Below are positions 44,438 to 49,499 of a stretch of 49,499 bases of DNA, piece by piece (the first letter of the stretch is position 1; each line of letters starts with the position of its first letter). Under the pieces are notes generated by a model, which ran no database searches, had not been told where the DNA came from, and worked only from the letters and a program-made list of their open reading frames with translations. The stretch lies in contig NZ_JAHMIN010000002.1 in assembly GCF_018986435.1 (NCBI RefSeq), forward strand, positions 251,469 to 300,967. Reading direction: 5' to 3'. The DNA is from Hahella sp. HN01 (lineage in GTDB: Bacteria > Pseudomonadota > Gammaproteobacteria > Pseudomonadales > Oleiphilaceae). A program made the translations under genes and the position numbers.

Positions 44438-45688
44438 TCAGGCGCTGCGTCGTTGCGACTTCGGCGATGGCAGATCAGGCAGTTTGCCGCTGTCCTGTAG
44501 CGCCTGAATAAAGTATTCATTGCTGGCTTGGGGCTGGTCCATGGCCGCCAACAAACGCGCCAGTTCATAGTAAGTTTCCCGGCGACGTTTCAGTTTCAGG
44601 CTCGCTTCAAAATACTCTTTGGCTTTGCTCCAGCGTTCATTCCTCAAGCTCAGACGTCCCAGCGCGAGCAACAGGCTGGCGTCATTGGGGCGCTCTTTGA
44701 GCCAGTGTTCCGCCGCCAGTAATTGCTCCGCTACATTGCCGCCGGCGATCTGCCCATACAGATCAATCAGGATGTCGCTCCAGTGCTGTTTCAACGCCTT
44801 GCGCAGAAGCGTTTCCGCCTGTCCGCCAGCGCCAAGCCGCATCAGTTGTGACGCATAGGCGTAGATGACGTGGGGATTCTTGCGCAGGTTAGCGGGCATG
44901 CGATCCCAGATGGCGTTCAATGGCTCGCTGTTGAACTCGCCTTTGCGGGTCCGCAACGCTTCGTCACAGGCTTGTCGCAGTAGATTGAGCCAGGTTTCCA
45001 ACTCCAGCTTTTCCACCTCGTCGTCTTTCAGCACTTTGTATTTGCGCAGCTCCGGCAAGATCTCGCTCATCTTCTGCCAGTCGTTCAGGCGGGTGTAAAC
45101 CTGCTGCAATAACTTCAGCACGAAAGGGTGGTGGGGCGTTTTCTTTCTCAGGTTCAACAAGGTGGACAGGCACTGTTCCAACTGCCCGCGGGCCAGTTGC
45201 AGTTGCGCTTGAGTCACGCCGATGGCGACGTCGCCGCCAGGCGTGTTGTCGAACGCTTTCTTTAGAAATAAGTCGCTTTCTTTTTCATTGCCCAGTTCGT
45301 TAGCGGCCTGCGCGGAGGCGAGGTAGTTGATCAGAGGCGTGTCGGATTGCTCCGCACTGCCGGACAAAAATTTCTGCGCCTGCTTCCAGTTGCCCTCTGC
45401 ATAGTGCAGCAATCCGCGAATGGTATTCTGCTGCGCCCGGCTGTATTTACGCTTCTTGCGCCATTGCCGCCAGCCGGCTCTGACTGCAAGAGTGGTCGAC
45501 AGGGTTCTGAACAAATAGTGCAGGGCGAAGTAAAACCCGATCAATAGGGCGAAAGCGATCCAGACGTTGGTCTCCACCAGCCAGTTCAGCCAGGAGACGC
45601 GCACATAACCTGCGTCCAATTGCACTAAAAAGCCCAGCGCCACGCCGATGGCGAGGGATATCAGCAGCACCAGCGCATAGAAATTCAT
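44438..45688 (-). CDS. hemY: HemY, TPR protein of the heme operon
   Basis: This is a 416-residue inner-membrane protein with two N-terminal helices (residues 3-23 and 42-62) and a cytoplasmic/periplasmic tail of tetratricopeptide-like repeats (for example HYAEGNWKQAQKFLSGSAEQ and RNERWSKAKEYFEASLKLKR). It is the proteobacterial HemY (not the Gram-positive oxidase), linked to heme synthesis by operon position and of unclear molecular role. Its start overlaps the stop of hemX by four bases (45685-45688). It is convergent with the reductase gene, 20 bases away. Confidence 0.9.
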   Translation of the reverse strand: MNFYALVLLISLAIGVALGFLVQLDAGYVRVSWLNWLVETNVWIAFALLIGFYFALHYLFRTLSTTLAVRAGWRQWRKKRKYSRAQQNTIRGLLHYAEGNWKQAQKFLSGSAEQSDTPLINYLASAQAANELGNEKESDLFLKKAFDNTPGGDVAIGVTQAQLQLARGQLEQCLSTLLNLRKKTPHHPFVLKLLQQVYTRLNDWQKMSEILPELRKYKVLKDDEVEKLELETWLNLLRQACDEALRTRKGEFNSEPLNAIWDRMPANLRKNPHVIYAYASQLMRLGAGGQAETLLRKALKQHWSDILIDLYGQIAGGNVAEQLLAAEHWLKERPNDASLLLALGRLSLRNERWSKAKEYFEASLKLKRRRETYYELARLLAAMDQPQASNEYFIQALQDSGKLPDLPSPKSQRRSA

Positions 45689-47088
45689 GAGGCCAGCTCC
45701 TTGTGGTCCAGAGTGAGCGCGCCGGTGGCGGGTTTACCGCCACGCTTGTACAAGGACTCCATCAGGTTTTTCAACATACGCAAGGACGTGGAGATATCCG
45801 GTAACTCTGGGTCGATGGGCTCTTTCTTTAGCTGTTGCAGGTTTTCCAGCAGGGCCTTGGCGGAGGCGTTGTTGATGACGAAATAATCCGCCACCCACTT
45901 CTCCGCTTTTTCCAGACTGTGCACGTAAACGTCCTGGTTTTTCTCCAGCAGCGAGAGTTCCGCCTGCTCCAGCATCATGCGGAGATTCTGGCGCAGATAG
46001 TAAATTTGCTCTGGCGCCAGCAGCGGCTCAACGGGAGCATCCAGGCGACGAATAGAGAAGTACTTCTCCAGTTTACCCATGGAAGCCAGCGCACTGTCGT
46101 ACCAATGGCTTTCGCCGCTTGGCGTTGGCGCTTCCTCGGGAACCGGGTTGTCGCTGAGCATGACGGTATCTTTCAGGAACAGGCGCTGATCCAGGTTTTC
46201 CACCTGATTGATCAGGGCTTCCAGACGCAGGTAGATACCTTGTCGATCAATATCCGCAATAGCCTGCAGGCTGACGATTTCTTCCGCCAAAGCCTTGCGC
46301 ACAGGATAGGCGGCGACTTCTTTGGTCTCCGCCAGCACTTGGTCTGCAGCCTGTAAAATAGCGAGGGAGCCGACGTAGTCTTTCTCCATGTGCAGACGTT
46401 GGTTAGCGAGACGCAGCAGATATTCGGCTTCGGCGAACAGCCAGTCGATGCGGCCGGTTTCGCCTTTGCTCAGCAGATTTCTCGCGGTCTGGTCCATCAT
46501 CTGCTGCAACTGGGTCTGACTCTCACGCTGTTTGGCGACGGCGGCGTCCAGTTTGTCCAGACGATCCTGATAACGCCGCCCCACTTCGTCCGCAAGCTGT
46601 TTTCCAGCCTGGCTCTGGTCCATGGCGCGGTCGAGCTTGGCTTGCCAGGTCTGCATATAGGTCCAAAACCAGCCGGCGCCAACGCCCATAACTGCTAGGA
46701 GGACAAGAATCGCCAGCCATAAAGGCCAGGTCTTAGGCGCCTTAGCCGCTACAGGCGGTGTTGCGGGCGGCGGGGGAGATAATGGCGGCGGCGTTGGTTT
46801 GGACACAGGCTCTTTGACCGTGTCTTCCGCCTTGATGGATGGCTGTTCTGGTTCTGGTGCGGTGGATTCGGTTGTAGGCGCTTCCACACTATCTTTTTCT
46901 GCGCTGGCTTCCGGCCGAGACAAAGTAAATGACGCGGACAAGCCTGCGTCGGGCTCGGTCTCTGTGGCGCTTTCCCTGGCGCTGGCGGGGTCCATTCCGG
47001 GTTCAGGAGAAGTCGAGGGCTCCTGTTCCAGAGCGGACTTTTCCTGCTCCGGCTGTTCTGATTTGTTTGGTTTTGCTTCTTCCGTCAC
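45685..47088 (-). CDS. hemX: HemX, membrane protein of the heme operon
   Basis: This is a 467-residue single-span inner-membrane protein. A long acidic, Pro/Ser-rich cytoplasmic N-terminus (about 1-118) leads into a Pro stretch, a TM helix near 121-143 (WPLWLAILVLLAVMGVGAGW), and a helical periplasmic HemX domain. It is annotated in many genomes as uroporphyrinogen-III methyltransferase but lacks the SAM-binding methyltransferase motifs, so that activity is doubtful. I chose GTG 47088 because TAGGAAC precedes it; an in-frame ATG at 47151 would run almost to the hemD stop. It overlaps hemY by four bases and lies 73 bases after hemD. Confidence 0.88.
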   Translation of the reverse strand: MTEEAKPNKSEQPEQEKSALEQEPSTSPEPGMDPASARESATETEPDAGLSASFTLSRPEASAEKDSVEAPTTESTAPEPEQPSIKAEDTVKEPVSKPTPPPLSPPPPATPPVAAKAPKTWPLWLAILVLLAVMGVGAGWFWTYMQTWQAKLDRAMDQSQAGKQLADEVGRRYQDRLDKLDAAVAKQRESQTQLQQMMDQTARNLLSKGETGRIDWLFAEAEYLLRLANQRLHMEKDYVGSLAILQAADQVLAETKEVAAYPVRKALAEEIVSLQAIADIDRQGIYLRLEALINQVENLDQRLFLKDTVMLSDNPVPEEAPTPSGESHWYDSALASMGKLEKYFSIRRLDAPVEPLLAPEQIYYLRQNLRMMLEQAELSLLEKNQDVYVHSLEKAEKWVADYFVINNASAKALLENLQQLKKEPIDPELPDISTSLRMLKNLMESLYKRGGKPATGALTLDHKELAS

Positions 47089-47161
47089 ACTCGTTCCTAC
47101 CCAGTAATCTAAGTAATCAACGCGCCTGCAGGCAACGGGACCCTCCTTCAATAGAGAAGGG

Positions 47162-47944
47162 TTAACATGCCGTTTTGAGGAGGGCCAGTAAGGCCTCGTC
47201 GGATAACTCCGGCGCGATTTTGTAATTCAGACGGTTCTCCTGCGCCAGGGTGGCGACTCTGGCGCTGGGGATGACGAACAGCGTGTCGCCCCAGGCGTAA
47301 CCGATATTCTGGCCCAGTTGGCAAAGGTGCAGCAGAGTCTCGCCGGATAACGTGACGATGACCTCCGGGCGCCATTGCTTGAGGGCTTCGTTTAAATCAT
47401 TCGGATCATATTCCAGCGCTTTACGCTCATATAATTCCAAGGTGGCGACATGCGCGCCACGCTCCTGCATGGTTTCCGCTAACAACTCGCGTCCGCCGCA
47501 GCCCTTCACAATCAACACTCGCATGGGGGGCTCGTCTTCGTTGCGCGCCTGCAAACCGGGATGTTCCAGTAGTTGCTCTGAAGCGCAGCCTTGCTCAGGC
47601 GTGTTGACCGTCAGTCCATAGCTGCGTAGCGGCGCGGCGCTGCTCTCGCCGATGGCGAACCAGCGCACGCCCTGTGGCGCTTGCGGCCAGTAAGCGTCTA
47701 TCAATTCCAGCAGTAGACGCGATGCATGTTTACTCACGCAGATCACATGAGTATAGCGATCCAGATCGAGGATGCAGTCTTTTATGGCTTGTGTTTCGGG
47801 CAGCGGCTCAATGGCGATGGCCGGCAACACCCGAACTTCCGCGCTGCTTTGCTCCAACAGCGCGCGTAAGGAATCGTTTTCTCCCTGAGGGCGGGTCAAC
47901 AGCACTCTGAGGCCGCTCAGCTCCTGACTAAGAGTGGTTTCCAT
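47162..47944 (-). CDS. hemD: Uroporphyrinogen-III synthase
   Basis: This is a 260-residue cytoplasmic enzyme that cyclises hydroxymethylbilane, with inversion of ring D, to uroporphyrinogen III. It has the two-lobed HemD fold, with [15 protein letters not shown] at the N-terminus, [34 protein letters not shown] and [16 protein letters not shown]. Sequence conservation in this family is low, but position directly after hemC makes the call firm. It overlaps hemC by 17 bases, so translation is coupled. Confidence 0.93.
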   Translation of the reverse strand: METTLSQELSGLRVLLTRPQGENDSLRALLEQSSAEVRVLPAIAIEPLPETQAIKDCILDLDRYTHVICVSKHASRLLLELIDAYWPQAPQGVRWFAIGESSAAPLRSYGLTVNTPEQGCASEQLLEHPGLQARNEDEPPMRVLIVKGCGGRELLAETMQERGAHVATLELYERKALEYDPNDLNEALKQWRPEVIVTLSGETLLHLCQLGQNIGYAWGDTLFVIPSARVATLAQENRLNYKIAPELSDEALLALLKTAC

Positions 47945-48863
47945 ACACGGCTTCCAGAATTTTTCCTGCTCCTTGTTGCAATAGACGCTCGGCCAGCTCC
48001 GTGCCGAGGGTTTCCGCTGCGGCGACAGGCCCTTTCACTTCGTCACGGAGCACTTGCACTCCGTCCGGGCTGCCTACTAAGCCGCGTAATCTCATTTGGT
48101 CGCCGGTAATTTCAGCATAGCCGGCGATGGGAACCTGACACCCTCCTTGCAGGCGGTGATTCATGGCTCTTTCCGCCGACACCCGCGCGCTGGTTTCCGC
48201 ATCCTGCAATGGTGCGATAAGCGCCATGGCTTCAGGATCGTCGAGACGGCATTCAATGCCAAGCGCGCCCTGTCCGACAGCGGGCAAACTGACTTCCGGC
48301 GTCAGCTCTTCACGGATGCGATCGGCGAAGCCCAATCGCTTCAGTCCTGACGCGGCAAGAATAATGGCGTCAAAGTCGCCGGCGTCGAGCTTGGCCAGAC
48401 GGGTATTGACGTTACCGCGCAGGGAAACGATTTTCAGATCCGGTCGCCGCTCGGAAAGCTGGCACTGGCGGCGCAGGCTGGAGGTGCCCACGACGGCGCC
48501 CTCAGGCAATTCATCCAGGCTGGCGTACTGATTACTGACAAACGCGTCGGTCGGAGTTTCACGCTCCAGGATCGCCCCCAGGCCCAGACCGGGTGGGAAC
48601 TCCATGGGAACGTCTTTCATGGAGTGGACGGCGATATCGGCGCGCCCCTCCAGCATGGCTGTCTCCAGCTCCTTGACGAAGAGCCCTTTACCGCCGACCT
48701 TGGCGAGCGGCGTATCCAGAATAATGTCGCCTTTGGTGGTTAGTCCGAGCAATTCGACGGTCAATCCGGGGTGTAACGCCTCAAGGCGTTGTTTGACGTG
48801 CTCCGCCTGCCATAGCGCGAGCGCGCTTTGACGTGTGGCGATCACAAGGTGCTGTTTCGGCAT
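47928..48863 (-). CDS. hemC: Porphobilinogen deaminase (hydroxymethylbilane synthase)
   Basis: This is a 311-residue cytoplasmic enzyme that joins four porphobilinogen units. The dipyrromethane cofactor attaches to Cys242 in [14 protein letters not shown], and the catalytic Asp84 is in [10 protein letters not shown], both in the E. coli positions. The N-terminal [14 protein letters not shown] and [11 protein letters not shown] are hallmarks. It is the first hem gene of the operon hemC-hemD-hemX-hemY and lies 120 bases downstream of the algR-type regulator gene on the same strand. Confidence 0.97.
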   Translation of the reverse strand: MPKQHLVIATRQSALALWQAEHVKQRLEALHPGLTVELLGLTTKGDIILDTPLAKVGGKGLFVKELETAMLEGRADIAVHSMKDVPMEFPPGLGLGAILERETPTDAFVSNQYASLDELPEGAVVGTSSLRRQCQLSERRPDLKIVSLRGNVNTRLAKLDAGDFDAIILAASGLKRLGFADRIREELTPEVSLPAVGQGALGIECRLDDPEAMALIAPLQDAETSARVSAERAMNHRLQGGCQVPIAGYAEITGDQMRLRGLVGSPDGVQVLRDEVKGPVAAAETLGTELAERLLQQGAGKILEAVYGNHS

Positions 48864-48983
48864 AGTTTAAAATTGCGCTAATTGTGTCGTATCCGGCGAA
48901 AAAGTCAGTTGAAATTACACGTAAATCCAACCGCAGGCGCTAGCATACTCATTTTCCCGCCGCTTGTCTTTGCTGGAGGTCGA

Positions 48984-49499
48984 TCAGGTCGGCTGCGCCA
49001 GGAATTGTTTGACCTCGGTCACCAGGCGTCGGCTGACGGGAAGCGCTTCTCTCACGCCCCGCAGGCGCACCTCGTAATGGCCGTCGTGGCGGCGTTGCAG
49101 TATTTCTATGTAGTGGCGGTTGATCAGTGTATTGCGGTGGATGCGCAGAAAATGGGGATTCAGGGCTTGCTCCAGCTCTTTCAGCGGCTGGTCGCTGAGC
49201 GTTTCCCCTTGTGTATGAAACACCGTCACATACTTGTGTTCTGCTTGCAGATAAAGGATGTCGCTGATTTTAATGCGCTCTATGCCGCGACTGCTGCGGC
49301 ACACCACTGCTGGCTCCTCGTCCTGCCCGTTAATCTCTTGCTTCAGGCTTTGCAACTGAGCGCGATTCACTTGCGTGGCGTTTTGCAGGGCGCGCATCAG
49401 GTCCTCGCGGCGGATAGGTTTGAGCAGATAGTCCTGCGCGCGCACCCGGAACGCCTGGATGGCGTATTCGTCATAGGCGGTGGTGAAGATGACGGCGGG
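48984..49499 (-). CDS. algR: LytTR response regulator, AlgR type (5' end outside window)
   Basis: The visible 171 codons are the C-terminal part of a two-component regulator; the start lies beyond the window. The first residues PAVIFTTAYDEYAIQAF and DYLLKPIRREDL are the end of a receiver domain, including the Lys of the KP motif. The LytTR DNA-binding domain covers the remainder (ISDILYLQAEHKYVTVFHT, PHFLRIHRNTLINRHYIEIL, LPVSRRL). Location directly upstream of hemC, as in Pseudomonas, supports AlgR, which there controls alginate, type IV pili and virulence genes. The phosphorylation-site Asp is not in the window. Confidence 0.9.
   Translation of the reverse strand, partial: PAVIFTTAYDEYAIQAFRVRAQDYLLKPIRREDLMRALQNATQVNRAQLQSLKQEINGQDEEPAVVCRSSRGIERIKISDILYLQAEHKYVTVFHTQGETLSDQPLKELEQALNPHFLRIHRNTLINRHYIEILQRRHDGHYEVRLRGVREALPVSRRLVTEVKQFLAQPT

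Noticed and set aside
1-49499. CRISPR arrays, IS elements, prophage, tRNA or rRNA genes
   Set aside because: I saw no regularly spaced repeats, transposase or phage genes, or cloverleaf or rRNA-like sequences while reading both strands.

Overview
The window is a contiguous, densely coded chromosomal segment of a GC-rich marine-type gammaproteobacterium. The gene order on the right (ppx divergent from trxA-rho, then ubiD, then hemY-hemX-hemD-hemC next to an algR-type LytTR regulator) resembles the Pseudomonas arrangement with the spacing genes lost. Together with the carbohydrate and compatible-solute genes this suggests Hahella or a close relative. That is an inference from gene content and recalled synteny, not from a database search. 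I saw no phage, IS element, CRISPR array, tRNA or rRNA gene.

Layout. (1) 1-5474, carbohydrate use: a secreted lipoprotein pullulanase, cut by the window start, and an orphan glucose-type ABC substrate-binding protein with a clear terminator. (2) 5475-11283: an isochorismatase-fold hydrolase divergent from a GlxA-type AraC regulator, an Aer-like PAS chemoreceptor, an HDOD-GAF protein and an RmlD-like dehydrogenase. (3) 11415-19363: an EamA transporter, then a six-gene overlapping operon RDD - SpoIIM - DUF4129 - DUF4350 - MoxR ATPase - DUF58. (4) 19364-20369: a BPSS1780-type membrane protein behind a structured leader with CsrA/RsmA-like GGA hairpins. (5) 20385-25351, minus strand: a glucosylglycerate-type operon (GpgP/MpgP-like phosphatase, GT81 GpgS-like synthase, GH13_18 phosphorylase) followed by an unknown membrane protein. 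(6) 25928-28482: an HD-GYP protein whose HD pair has become LD, then an EAL protein with a degenerate GGDEF, so both are c-di-GMP related. (7) 28502-34880, mostly minus strand: gap, a large NHL-repeat protein with a periplasmic binding protein beside it, an FKBP isomerase, a DUF4124 protein and a TIGR02444-type protein. (8) 34929-38058: a YheS-type ABC-F ATPase that may be leaderless, and a LivK/BraC binding protein. (9) 38185-49499: ppx, trxA, rho, ubiD, a ferredoxin-flavin reductase, then hemY, hemX, hemD, hemC and a partial algR.

How the genes work together. The pullulanase and the sugar-binding protein would support use of alpha-glucans outside the cell. The GpgS/GpgP/GH13_18 set would make and recycle an osmolyte. 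The hem genes make uroporphyrinogen III. The six-gene MoxR cluster is the least understood coherent unit: each junction overlaps by 4 or 14 bases, which implies one translationally coupled membrane-associated complex of unknown function.
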